Assembly: GCA_036677375.1 (NCBI GenBank)
Contig: JAVBWO010000019.1
Coordinates: 3,232 to 67,231, forward strand
Direction: 5' to 3'
Length of the DNA stretch: 64,000 nt
DNA from: JAVBWO01 sp036677375
Lineage (GTDB): Bacteria > Bacillota > Dehalobacteriia > UBA4068 > UBA4997
Shown here: positions 43,210 through 51,192 of the stretch, piece after piece
How the letters are laid out: each line of letters begins with the position of its first letter
Numbering within the stretch: the stretch's first letter is position 1
Translations under genes and position numbers: made by a program
Notes under the pieces: model-generated
The model's database searches: none
Told to the model about the DNA's origin: nothing
Seen by the model: only the letters and a program-made list of their open reading frames with translations

Positions 43210-44220
43210 ATGGAGATAATTAATTTTGTTGGGAAGATCCCCAGGAATACTTGGGTGGATATCGCTGCCCTCAAAGACAACGAAAGTACCTTGATTCGGT
43301 TTATATTGCCGATGGTGGCAATTGAGGCTGATCTTACCGGAAGCAACGCCTATTTGCATGTGGAAGGCAAAGCTCCTTTTGCCATTGCCGGGAATATCCA
43401 GCCGGCGGCGGGGAGTATTACCCTGGATTATACGGTGCCGGCGGCTTTAACGGCAAAAGCCGGTCAATACCGTGCCAGCTTACAGTTTGTCAGAGCGGAT
43501 GAAGCTGTTTGGTGTACTACTGATATGATCTGGAACGTACTGCCACGCACAGACACCAGCGATTTGGTGCCGGTGGAGCCTTTACCGGACCTAGTGACCC
43601 AAGTCCAGGCGGCGGCGGTCTATGCGCAAAATATAGGTATTGCCTTGGAAGCAGCGCGGGATGCCGGGGAGTTTAACGGCCTGGCAGGTCCTCAAGGGGC
43701 ACAAGGAGCGCAAGGCGGGATCGGTCCCCAGGGGCCGCAAGGTTTACAAGGGGTAAAGGGCGATAAAGGTGACAAGGGAGATGACGGTATAGATGGAAGA
43801 AGTTTTATGGTGCTTGCTCTATATCCAACCTTGCTTGCTCTGCAAGCCGCACATGCTACCGGCACAATTGGGGATGCTTATGCTGTAGGCACGGTTTCAA
43901 ATAATAATATTTATATCTGGAATACCGACACTTCATCATGGGAAAACATTGGAGCTTTACAAGGACCGCAAGGTGAAACAGGCCCGAAAGGAGAAAAAGG
44001 GGATACCGGTGAAACCGGGTCGCAAGGACTTAAAGGAGATACCGGTGAAACAGGCTCCCAAGGCCCGCAAGGAGAACAGGGACCGCAGGGTGTTGCCGGA
44101 GCCGACGGGCAGTCTGCATATGCCGCCGCCCAAACCGGCGGTTACACAGATACACAAGGGGCATTTTATGCAGATCTTGCTGCTATCGATGGACTGTCGG
44201 CCGCCTTGGCGGCAATATAG
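43210..44220 (+). CDS. Baseplate upper protein-like fibre with collagen-like repeats
   Basis: 336 aa. Residues 1-115 resemble the BppU N-terminal domain of phage baseplate upper proteins (a LRFxLPxxx-type segment: STLIRFILPMVAIEADLTGS). Two collagen-like Gly-X-Y tracts follow (about residues 159-194, GPQGAQGAQGGIGPQGPQ..., and 257-300, GETGPKGEKGDTGETGSQ...), separated by a small globular domain (SFMVLALYPTLLALQAAHAT). It probably forms a trimeric shaft. ATG 43210 follows AAGGAGGCTCTT. The end AAIDGLSAALAAI overlaps nothing and leads directly into the next gene. Confidence 0.78.
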   Translation: MEIINFVGKIPRNTWVDIAALKDNESTLIRFILPMVAIEADLTGSNAYLHVEGKAPFAIAGNIQPAAGSITLDYTVPAALTAKAGQYRASLQFVRADEAVWCTTDMIWNVLPRTDTSDLVPVEPLPDLVTQVQAAAVYAQNIGIALEAARDAGEFNGLAGPQGAQGAQGGIGPQGPQGLQGVKGDKGDKGDDGIDGRSFMVLALYPTLLALQAAHATGTIGDAYAVGTVSNNNIYIWNTDTSSWENIGALQGPQGETGPKGEKGDTGETGSQGLKGDTGETGSQGPQGEQGPQGVAGADGQSAYAAAQTGGYTDTQGAFYADLAAIDGLSAALAAI

Positions 44221-44233
44221 GGGGTGGGATATT

Positions 44234-45676
44234 TTGAGTATTGCCAGTGATTTGAGCCGTCTGCAAGGAGCGAAAGCAAATATCAAAACAGCCATTGAAA
44301 ATAAGGGCGTGACGGTTCCCTCGGAGGCAAAGCTGGATAGCTATAACGGTTATATTCAGCAGATTAGCGGCGGGAGCGCTTATGCGCCGCCTGCCGACTG
44401 GATTAATATTGATGATTGTGCAAGCGGTAATATTCAGCTTCTTGTCAGTGATATCGGGTTGGCTACTTACGCTTTTGTATGTACCACCGATTCCGGAAAT
44501 TATCAGGTTGATTGGGGTGACGAAACTGTTTTGACCTATTCATCCGGAGCGAAAGCGCAGCATACCTATACCATTGGCGCAGGGCAGACGTGTAGCAGAG
44601 GCTATACGACTTTTAAAATCATCATCAGTCCCGTAAGCGGTGGTTTAAAAAGCTTTAAGGTTTCATATCACAGTCTGGCGAACCGCAGCCAATTTCCCGG
44701 TGTCCTGGGCTGTGTTATCAATTCCGCTGCTCTTACCGATCTCACCAATGCTTTTTATTGCTCCACAACGGTCACGGTGTACAGTGTTTTCTTGGAGTTT
44801 TTTAAGGGCGTTAATACTAGCGCGGTAACCGACGCTCCTTATATGTTCTGCAGTTGTACTTTATTGCAGTCGGTTGACTTGAGCACGTTTACGGAATTAT
44901 TAAATGCAAGCCATATGTTTCAATCTTGCTCCTCGCTGCAATTGGTAGATGTCAGCGCTATGGCTAAGATCACAAACGCCGCTTATATGTTTAATGGTTG
45001 TTCTTCTTTACAATTAGTGAATATAGGTGAAACAGTTGCAATTACAGACGCATCTTATATGTTTTGTAATTGCAATAATCTGCTGGATTTTGATTTAAGC
45101 AATTTTACCGAGTCTACAAATGCCGCTTATATGTTCAGTAATTGCGCCTTATTACATTCGGTAGACGCAAGCGCCATGACTAAGATCACCAATGCTTCCC
45201 GGATGTTTAACGGATGTAATTCTCTTAAATCTATTAATATCAGTAGCATGGCTTTGGTTACGGACGCTTCCAATATGTTCAGCAATTGTTATACCTTGCA
45301 GGAAATCGTAAGCAGCAATTTCGGCGGGGCCGCCGTATCCACCGATTTATCTAATGCTTTTTTCCTTTGTGAGCAATTAAAAAACATCAATTTTCCTGAT
45401 AGCAAAATCGCCAGGATCACGGCTTCGGGAAGTGCCGGCGTATTAAACAAGTTGGAAACGCTGACTTTTAGCCCTGACAGCACCTTCGGTTCTGCCACTG
45501 CTCCACAGATCGATATCCGATATAACACGCTGACAGCCGATCAATTGAACGCTATTTTTACCGGTCTGCCTACTGTGTATAGTTATAAAGCCATTAATAT
45601 TGTGGGGTGCACGGGGGCGGCTGCCTGTGATAAAACCATTGCGACAGCCAAGAACTGGACAGTTGTAAGTAGTTAA
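44234..45676 (+). CDS. Surface/tail protein with BspA-type (DUF285-like) repeats
   Basis: 480 aa from TTG 44234, 5-8 nt after GGGGTGGG. Residues 1-45 (LSRLQGAKANIKTAIENKGV, then TVPSEAKLDSYNGYIQQISG) are a phage-appendage N-terminal module. A jelly-roll/PKD-like region follows, then about seven BspA-like repeats of 23-24 aa with the pattern TDASYMFCNCNNLLDFDLSN, each with MF-x-x-C. These repeats are common in adhesins and phage receptor-binding proteins. ATG 43949 in the same frame lies inside the preceding gene and is rejected as a start. Confidence 0.78.
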   Translation: MSIASDLSRLQGAKANIKTAIENKGVTVPSEAKLDSYNGYIQQISGGSAYAPPADWINIDDCASGNIQLLVSDIGLATYAFVCTTDSGNYQVDWGDETVLTYSSGAKAQHTYTIGAGQTCSRGYTTFKIIISPVSGGLKSFKVSYHSLANRSQFPGVLGCVINSAALTDLTNAFYCSTTVTVYSVFLEFFKGVNTSAVTDAPYMFCSCTLLQSVDLSTFTELLNASHMFQSCSSLQLVDVSAMAKITNAAYMFNGCSSLQLVNIGETVAITDASYMFCNCNNLLDFDLSNFTESTNAAYMFSNCALLHSVDASAMTKITNASRMFNGCNSLKSINISSMALVTDASNMFSNCYTLQEIVSSNFGGAAVSTDLSNAFFLCEQLKNINFPDSKIARITASGSAGVLNKLETLTFSPDSTFGSATAPQIDIRYNTLTADQLNAIFTGLPTVYSYKAINIVGCTGAAACDKTIATAKNWTVVSS

Positions 45677-45696
45677 CAAGAGGGGAAGGGTATTTT

Positions 45697-45867
45697 ATGC
45701 AAATTGTAAACCATGAATTGATGGTTGAAATGGTTGCTGAAGAAGGCATGGATCTGGTCCGGGAAGCGGACGGTTTGCGAGGAAAAAAGGTATATGCGCC
45801 TGTAAATTGCACAGATGTGTGGACTGAGGCGCCGGAAGTGAAAGAGACAGGCAAAAGCGAGGCTTAA
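45697..45867 (+). CDS. Hypothetical 56-aa protein closing the tail-fibre cassette
   Basis: MQIVNHELMVEMVAEEGMDL, then VREADGLRGKKVYAPVNCTD, then an acidic tail. ATG 45697 follows AGAGGGGAAGGG. Small proteins like this often follow tail-fibre genes in Firmicute prophages. I do not recognise a named family. Confidence 0.65.
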   Translation: MQIVNHELMVEMVAEEGMDLVREADGLRGKKVYAPVNCTDVWTEAPEVKETGKSEA

Positions 45868-45934
45868 GATCGGCAATATAAAAATGGAAACAAAAATCCA
45901 ATCGGCACCCTGAAAAGTGGATCAATGCCCTAAA

Positions 45935-45966
45935 AGCCGCACGTTAAGCTGTGTTGTTCCAATGGA
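45935..45966 (+). repeat. Third, degraded copy of the tRNA-Pro 3' end (old att site)
   Basis: GCCGCACGTT-AAGCTGTGTTGTTCC aligns to GCCGCACGTTCAAGTCGTGTCGCTCC of the tRNA, and is followed by a hairpin homologous to the tRNA terminator and a single ACCACAG at 46009. Confidence 0.7.
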
Positions 45967-46007
45967 AAAAGCAGGTGCTACTAAATATAGTACCTGCTTT
46001 TTCCATT
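45961..46007 (+). terminator. Terminator homologous to the tRNA-Pro terminator
   Basis: AATGGAAAAAGCAGGT and ACCTGCTTTTTCCATT form a long hairpin; the core AAAGCAGGTG..CACCTGCTTTTT-like unit matches 37172-37212. Confidence 0.8.
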
Positions 46008-46044
46008 GACCACAGTTTGAAGATGGCATTAAGGTAGCGAGATA

Positions 46045-46233
46045 TTAATCTTCTAAAGAAATGACCGAAACAGGGCAGCTATCGCGGGCCTCTGTGGCAC
46101 TGTCCTTTACCGAATCCTCAACTTCAGCATAAACTTCCGCCAGATCATCATCCCCCATACGAAATACTTCAGGGCAAATGTCGATACACAGCCCACATGC
46201 TATGCATCCGGAACGGTTAATTATCGCTTTCAT
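46045..46233 (-). CDS. Ferredoxin, [4Fe-4S] type
   Basis: A 62-aa single-cluster ferredoxin: SGCIACGLCIDICPEVF carries CxxCxxCxxxCP, and DSCPVSVISLED supplies the last CP. An electron carrier in the cytoplasm. ATG 46233 follows GAAAGGAGTGTTTCTT; the upstream ATG 46251 lies in that Shine-Dalgarno region and is rejected. It follows a cupin gene on the same strand with a 23-bp gap, so the two are probably cotranscribed. Confidence 0.92.
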   Translation of the reverse strand: MKAIINRSGCIACGLCIDICPEVFRMGDDDLAEVYAEVEDSVKDSATEARDSCPVSVISLED

Positions 46234-46256
46234 AAGAAACACTCCTTTCACATTCT

Positions 46257-46601
46257 TTATTGTGGAAATACAACAACCAGAAACATTTTGAACTGTTCTG
46301 TGGCAAATACGGCGTGAGGCCTTTTAGAGGGCATAATAATGGTTTCTCCGGCGTGTAGGATAAACATTTCATCATCAATCATAATTTGTCCCGTGCCGTC
46401 TAGGGCAATGACCATTGCATCGCCCCCGGATTCGTGGGTGCTGATTTCTTCCCCTTTATCAAAAGCGAACAGCGTAAGGCTAAGAGCCTTATTTTGCGCC
46501 AGCGTTTTGCTGACGATTTGTCCTTTTTGAAAGCTTACCTGATCCGCCAAGGGTAAAACCGTAGCAAAATCCATATTTTTAATGAATTGATCCGACATCA
46601 T
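46257..46601 (-). CDS. Small cupin-domain protein
   Basis: 114 aa, single double-stranded beta-helix: LFAFDKGEEISTHESGGDAM near residue 46 (first cupin motif, with His and Glu), GQIMIDDEMFILHAGETIIM near 71, and SKRPHAVFATEQFKMFLVV (second motif, His). The metal ligands of cupin motif 1 are partly changed (STHESGGD). Such proteins bind small ligands or modify sugars or amino acids; the substrate is unknown. ATGATG at 46601/46598 follows TTAAGGAGAGATG. First gene of a cupin-ferredoxin unit. Confidence 0.87.
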   Translation of the reverse strand: MMSDQFIKNMDFATVLPLADQVSFQKGQIVSKTLAQNKALSLTLFAFDKGEEISTHESGGDAMVIALDGTGQIMIDDEMFILHAGETIIMPSKRPHAVFATEQFKMFLVVVFPQ

Positions 46602-47078
46602 ATCATCTCTCCTTAATTGTCAATTTATCCTATGATCCTATGCTAGAGCAGTCACCGCCTGACAGTTTTTCACAATTTTTTGCCGACGCTTCCTTTTAAA
46701 TATTTTGTTCATGACAGATGTTGCATTTCTTTTTATAACTTTTATTACTTTACTGTATCTTATTATGGATGTCGTTTCTTATAATTATGTTTTGTTTGTT
46801 TTTCCTTTCATTGTTATTTTTAATTTTAGTATAACATGTTTCCATTATAATAAATGTTATCTTTGCAACAATTATTAAATATTTCATTATACAGACATGA
46901 GTCTTTTTTCTTAGAACACGCATTTTTTCTTATGAGAAAATACTTAACAAAAAAAGCGAGTGATATTTTATGTATATCACTCGCTTTTTTAATAAGTTTT
47001 TGAATTTAAGGATGTAATCATGATTCAACTTATTTCGAAATTCGTTCCTATGTTTACCGTTCCTTACCGGAGCTATGT
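46602..47078. other. Very AT-rich intergenic region
   Basis: T-rich on this strand from about 46680 to 46940. It contains a hairpin terminator at 46949 and no credible gene. It probably includes the cupin promoter on the reverse strand. Confidence 0.5.
46949..46992. terminator. Terminator downstream of the polysaccharide deacetylase gene
   Basis: AAAAAAGCGAGTGATAT / ATATCACTCGCTTTTTT, symmetric and usable on either strand; the deacetylase gene converges on it from the right. Confidence 0.8.
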
Positions 47079-48392
47079 TTACTGTACCGGCCGGTCTGGG
47101 TCTATCACTTCATCCACATTGAAAAAATGTTCATTGAGATATTCTTGGGCGTGCGTCATGGCATAGCCGTCGATATTGATGCGGGGCATGATGATGTTGT
47201 CCTCGTGCCAGACGGTGTTGGTGGAGCGTTCCACCGGGCAGAAAATATGAAAACCCTCCGCAACGATATAACGGTAGCGCGGGTCATTGTTGGTAAAACG
47301 CATACCGAAGGGAGAGATGTAAATATCGGTTTCTCCTGTGATAGGCTGAATATACTGTTTCCAGCGCTCAGTATCGGATATCAGCTGATTTTGCGTAATA
47401 GTAAGATTTTTAAAATACTGGTTATGGGTATAGCTGTGGCAGGCAAAAAGCCAGCCATTGTTTTTCAGGGCATTGGCGGCAGCCTTGGCTTTGAGTATGG
47501 CTGCTCTGAGTTCTGCGCCGGAAAGATCGGTAATGCGGTAGCCCAGCGCGCCCTCATAGCCGGTGAGAGCAATCACGCCCTTGGCGCCTCGGTAGGAAAA
47601 ATCAGGGTGTTCCGCTACAAAATCATCTAAAATCGGCATCACATCGCCGTCTCTGGTCAGAATGTCGTTGCCGTCTTTATCGGTTACGACGGTATAGATT
47701 CCGCCGTCTTCTCCCGCTTCCACCCTTTTGGCAAACCCGTCCTTTTGCATATAATCGTAGTAATTGACATCATCAATTGAAATGATAAGAGGGATCTTGC
47801 CGGGCGGTAGGTAGATATCGCGTTTTGTGACTTTGCCCTGGCTGTCCACAGTAATCAGATCGTTCATATTGTAAAGAATATAGTTTCTTTGATAAAACTG
47901 AGGCAGCATTTTTTTGAACTCATTTACGGTCGTCATCCATAAATTGTAGTTTTGTGCCATAGGATCTCCGTCAAATGCTTTTGCGGTATCTGCAATCAGA
48001 CTATGAAAAAAGATATGGTATACCGGACCGTCATATTTGACCAGGGCGGCCTTTGCCGCTTCCAGCCGCGCGCATTCTGCGGTTATGGTCGGGTCGGAGA
48101 CATCCGGCCAAGCCTGTAGCAATGCCAGAGCCTCATCGTAGTAGTAAGACTGCCGCAATTTCTCCGCCGCTTGAAGCAAACTGTCAGTCTGCTTCTGCTG
48201 ATTTGTCGCCGTTGCCTGGGAAGGGTCAACCTCCGGTTGATTCTGCTGTCCATCTGTGGATGATGCCGGAGCAAGAGTTACGGTGGCGGAATGAAAAAAG
48301 CGTTGGCAAAACGGCATACTTTCTATTGTCGTAAAAAGCAAAGCCAAAAAAAGAATCATCCATATTTTTCTCAAACCTCTTTTTGTTTTCAT
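47079..48392 (-). CDS. Exported polysaccharide deacetylase (NodB domain)
   Basis: 437 aa. N-terminal basic/hydrophobic signal or anchor (KTKRGLRKIWMILFLALLFT). A linker with SSTDGQQNQPEVDPSQ follows, then the NodB homology domain: IPLIISIDDVNYYDYMQKDG near residue 197 with the catalytic/metal Asp pair, NNGWLFACHSYTHNQYF near 332 with the HSxTH metal site, and DIYISPFGMRF near 376. The first motif is DD as expected. Substrates would be acetylated cell-wall or capsular glycans. The ATG follows AAGAGGGGATCTT on the reverse strand. It is divergent from the RNA and CAP protein. Confidence 0.88.
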   Translation of the reverse strand: MKTKRGLRKIWMILFLALLFTTIESMPFCQRFFHSATVTLAPASSTDGQQNQPEVDPSQATATNQQKQTDSLLQAAEKLRQSYYYDEALALLQAWPDVSDPTITAECARLEAAKAALVKYDGPVYHIFFHSLIADTAKAFDGDPMAQNYNLWMTTVNEFKKMLPQFYQRNYILYNMNDLITVDSQGKVTKRDIYLPPGKIPLIISIDDVNYYDYMQKDGFAKRVEAGEDGGIYTVVTDKDGNDILTRDGDVMPILDDFVAEHPDFSYRGAKGVIALTGYEGALGYRITDLSGAELRAAILKAKAAANALKNNGWLFACHSYTHNQYFKNLTITQNQLISDTERWKQYIQPITGETDIYISPFGMRFTNNDPRYRYIVAEGFHIFCPVERSTNTVWHEDNIIMPRINIDGYAMTHAQEYLNEHFFNVDEVIDPDRPVQ

Positions 48393-48530
48393 AAGATCCC
48401 CTCTTGAATCAAATAATACCCCTCAATCCGATCCCATTGTTTGTTCCGTTTTGCGGATAATAGTTTCTTATATTATTAGAATAAAATCGGGTTCCGGAAA
48501 TAGGAGGATTGAGCGTGGTAATATTTGCAT

Positions 48531-48683
48531 ATTAACCCTTTGACGCTGAGCCAAGCAGGGATGTTCCTGCCAATAATACCCTGCCGACTTGTGGGATAAA
48601 AGCCCGTTTCAATATTTCGGGGTCGGAAAGCCTCTGTTTTAGGGGGCCGTGGTAACAATTCCCACAAGGTTGAAAGGGTTAAA
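48531..48683 (+). ncRNA. Unassigned structured RNA candidate upstream of the CAP-domain gene
   Basis: A 150-nt region with nested and crossing complementarity. Closing helix TTAACCCTTT (48532) with AAAGGGTTAA (48673); hairpin GCAGGG (48555) with CCCTGC (48579); long helix CTTGTGGGA (48588) with TCCCACAAG (48660); inner CCCG/CGGG (48603, 48618) and GCCTCT/AGGGGGC-type hairpin. CCGAC (48584-48588) is complementary to GTCGG (48622-48626) inside the long helix, making a pseudoknot possible. No ORF or terminator overlaps it. It does not match any riboswitch class I can recall. Strand is assumed from the adjacent gene 46 bp downstream. Confidence 0.6.
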
Positions 48684-48731
48684 ACCTGATGCTAAAATAG
48701 AGCACAAATATTTAGATAGGAGGAATGACCC

Positions 48732-49979
48732 ATGAAAAAAGCAGGAATATCCATACTGATTGCAATCGCTCTGTTGCTATCCCTAGGTACTTTGGTGGCA
48801 TTGGGGGCCGACTCGAACGCCCTTGCTTGTACAGGTTCCGGCACCCTGACCAATTGCCAGACCATTGGTGCTACCCCTTGCATAGGAGCCAACTGCGCAA
48901 AATTAAGTAATACCGCTTGTTCCCTATCGGATTGGCTAACCGGACTGATCATAAATTGCCAAACCGGCTGTCAATCTTCAACAGGAAACACTTGTATCAA
49001 AGGAACGGCCCTTGCTGCTAAGCTGAGTGATTGGGCGAAAACAAACGCCGATAGCGTTCAGTGCGTGAATACCGGTACGAAAAAGGGGACAAGCTCTGCT
49101 CCCTGCGGCAATAGTTCAAGTCCAAGCGCCAATAATGACCCTTCCGGCAACAGCCAATGCAACGACGGTTCTTGCAGTGGAAGCCAATGCCAAGATGACG
49201 ACACTTGTGCCGATGATAATTGCAGCAGCAATTGTGCTTTCTGCGGCAGCCAGTGTAATGATGGTTCTAGCAGCTGCGATCAATGCGATGATGATTGCGT
49301 ATGCGGCAACTGCAATTACAGTGGCAACTGTCTTACCTGGAACAAGTGGTTCAGCGGTTTCTGCTATAACGGTCAATGGTATGGTCATGTTACTTGCTGG
49401 AAGGATCAAACGCCCGGCGATGATGAAGATGGCAGTGATGTTACTCCTCCTGATGGCTCAAACGATGACTCTGCTGCCGGAGACCAGGATGACGACAACG
49501 GTAGCGATACCGGCAATCAGGGTGGCGACAGCGGCACTCCTACCGGTAATCAGGATGGTAACAGCGACACCTCGACAACGCCTTCTGCCGACACATCAGT
49601 TTCCGCTTTTGCACAGGAAGTTTTCCGTTTAACCAATGCGGAACGTGTCAAAAACGGCTTGTCCGAATTGACCCAATTCTCCGCGTTGAATCAAGCTGCC
49701 GCAGTACGTGGCAAAGAACAGGCGACCCTTTATTCCCATACTCGCCCGGACGGTTCTCAATGCTTCACTGTTTTGGCTCAGTTCGGTATTTCTTACAGCT
49801 CGGCAGGTGAAAATATCGCCATGGGTTACACTACCCCTGAAAGTGTTGTAAACGGTTGGATGAACTCCGCCGGCCACCGTGCCAATATCCTGAATGCCAA
49901 CTTTACCAGCCTTGGCGTAGGTTTTTATCAAGGCTCTGATGGCACCATGTATTGGGCTCAAGAGTTCATCGGAGAATAG
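48732..49979 (+). CDS. Secreted Cys/Asp-rich protein with C-terminal CAP (SCP/PR1) domain
   Basis: 415 aa. Signal peptide at residues 1-26 (KKAGISILIAIALLLSLGTL). Residues 27-235 contain about 26 cysteines in short spacings (GSQCNDGSSSCDQCDDDCVC, GNCNYSGNCLTW). An acidic Asp/Gly/Asn/Ser linker follows (235-290), then a bacterial CAP domain (EVFRLTNAERVKNGLSEL, YSHTRPDGS, AGENIAMGY, WMNSAGHRANILNANFTSLG). CAP domains with this pattern (YkwD-like) are secreted and often lipid- or glycan-associated. The Cys-rich half has no family I can name. ATG 48732 follows GATAGGAGGAATGACCC. Confidence 0.85.
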   Translation: MKKAGISILIAIALLLSLGTLVALGADSNALACTGSGTLTNCQTIGATPCIGANCAKLSNTACSLSDWLTGLIINCQTGCQSSTGNTCIKGTALAAKLSDWAKTNADSVQCVNTGTKKGTSSAPCGNSSSPSANNDPSGNSQCNDGSCSGSQCQDDDTCADDNCSSNCAFCGSQCNDGSSSCDQCDDDCVCGNCNYSGNCLTWNKWFSGFCYNGQWYGHVTCWKDQTPGDDEDGSDVTPPDGSNDDSAAGDQDDDNGSDTGNQGGDSGTPTGNQDGNSDTSTTPSADTSVSAFAQEVFRLTNAERVKNGLSELTQFSALNQAAAVRGKEQATLYSHTRPDGSQCFTVLAQFGISYSSAGENIAMGYTTPESVVNGWMNSAGHRANILNANFTSLGVGFYQGSDGTMYWAQEFIGE

Positions 49980-50150
49980 GAAAATACTGTTTTAAAAGCT
50001 CATAATAATCCTATTAGAATGATCTTTTAAAATTGTCTTAGTGCGTAGTTTACAATAAACAGACATATAAAACCATCGGCAGGAGGAAACATCCGGGTTT
50101 CTTGAAAAAGATACGACGGCTGAAAAGATTCTCTTGCCTGGCTCCCCAAA

Positions 50151-50183
50151 CAAAAACCACAAGTCATTGCGCTTGTGGTTTTT
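50151..50183 (+). terminator. Terminator after the CAP-domain gene
   Basis: AAAACCACAAG / CTTGTGGTTTTTG hairpin. The surrounding 49980-50432 region contains no other recognised feature. Confidence 0.85.
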
Positions 50184-50432
50184 GTTGTCTGTTGACTTGA
50201 TAACGGGAGGGAGGATGTGTCTTTTGTTTATTGCCAGTAATAATCGATTAGACAGGCGGGCAAGATAGGATTGGCCTCTGCGAAGATCAATTCGTATATT
50301 TTGCTTAGTCCGTTTGGGAATGATGCATTTTAATCAACACTTAAATATTTCAATAATTCGTGTTTAAAATTATATAATATTGTTGACAAATTATGTAAAA
50401 AGTATTAAGCTATAGCCAAAGGTGGTTTTGAT

Positions 50433-51098
50433 ATGAAAAGAAGCGTTTACAGCCTGGTATTAATGGATGATGTGGTGGAGGCCATTGACCGTCTTGCCTA
50501 TGCCAAGAATACTAGCCGTTCCAATTTGATTAATCAGCTTTTGGCGGAGCATGTTCGTTTTGTAACGCCGGAGAAAAGAATGAGAGATATTTTCAGCCAG
50601 GTGGAGCGGATGATCTGCGGTGAGGACTGTTTTCAGGTGCAGGTGCAACCTTCTGAGGCCATGCTGGCCATTCGAAGCAACCTAAAATATAAGTATAACC
50701 CTACCGTCCGCTACAGTGTGGAGCTTTACCGCAATGAAGGACAGAGCGTCGGGGAGCTTAAGGTTTCCTTCCGAACCCAGAGCAGACAGCTGATTGATGT
50801 CTTGACACGTTTTTATCAATTGTGGGTGGCGCTGGAAGAAAAATATATCGGCAGATTTTTCCCCACAGGGATTCCTTACGGGATCGAGGACGGCCGCTAC
50901 AGCAGAAAATTGGTACTGCCCCGGGAGGCGGCAGACCATAGCCATGAAGCGCTGGGCGATGCTATTGCCGGGTATATCCGTATGTTTGACGAAGTGCTGA
51001 AGATCTATTTCGCCGGGCTGGACGATTTGCCCCACACTTTTCGGGAAATGGAAAAGGCATATGCCACCTACCAGAAAAACAATAGGATCTTTTTATAA
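50433..51098 (+). CDS. Ribbon-helix-helix-type protein of unknown function
   Basis: 221 aa. The N-terminus (SVYSLVLMDDVVEAIDRLAY, then AKNTSRSNLINQLLAEHV) is a CopG/MetJ-like ribbon-helix-helix pattern, so DNA binding is plausible. The remaining 170 residues are mixed alpha/beta (VQVQPSEAMLAIRSNLKYKY, RYSVELYRNEGQSVGELKVS) and match nothing I can name. ATG 50433 follows AAAGGTGGTTTTGAT. It sits 95 bp before clpB on the same strand without an intervening terminator, so it could be cotranscribed with or regulate clpB, but no direct evidence exists. Confidence 0.75.
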   Translation: MKRSVYSLVLMDDVVEAIDRLAYAKNTSRSNLINQLLAEHVRFVTPEKRMRDIFSQVERMICGEDCFQVQVQPSEAMLAIRSNLKYKYNPTVRYSVELYRNEGQSVGELKVSFRTQSRQLIDVLTRFYQLWVALEEKYIGRFFPTGIPYGIEDGRYSRKLVLPREAADHSHEALGDAIAGYIRMFDEVLKIYFAGLDDLPHTFREMEKAYATYQKNNRIFL

Positions 51099-51192
51099 TT
51101 ACCTAATTACCGTATTATGAATAAAAAGCCGTAAATCTATGTTGATAGTGGAAAATAAAAAAATTTAAATAGATAAAAAAGGAGGGGTTGAC

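Larger units (their letters stand above)
42014..46020. mobile_element. Older prophage remnant in tandem with the tRNA-Pro element
   Basis: The stretch between the exact attR and the degraded att copy holds only tail-fibre-type genes. The inferred history is an earlier phage integration at the same tRNA, later eroded except for its fibre cassette, followed by a second integration. A single element with an internal att-like duplication is an alternative. Confidence 0.6.

Noticed and set aside
43949..44233. Upstream extension of the BspA-repeat protein to ATG 43949
   Set aside because: That segment is out-of-frame translation of collagen repeats in the preceding gene; TTG 44234 with GGGGTGGG gives the family N-terminus.
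48531..48683. Assignment of the structured RNA to a known riboswitch such as c-di-GMP, cobalamin or ydaO
   Set aside because: The conserved core sequences I remember for these classes are absent on either strand; naming one would be a guess.
51099..51192. CIRCE/HrcA or CtsR site ahead of clpB
   Set aside because: Neither the TTAGCACTC inverted repeat nor GGTCAAA-type direct repeats are present.
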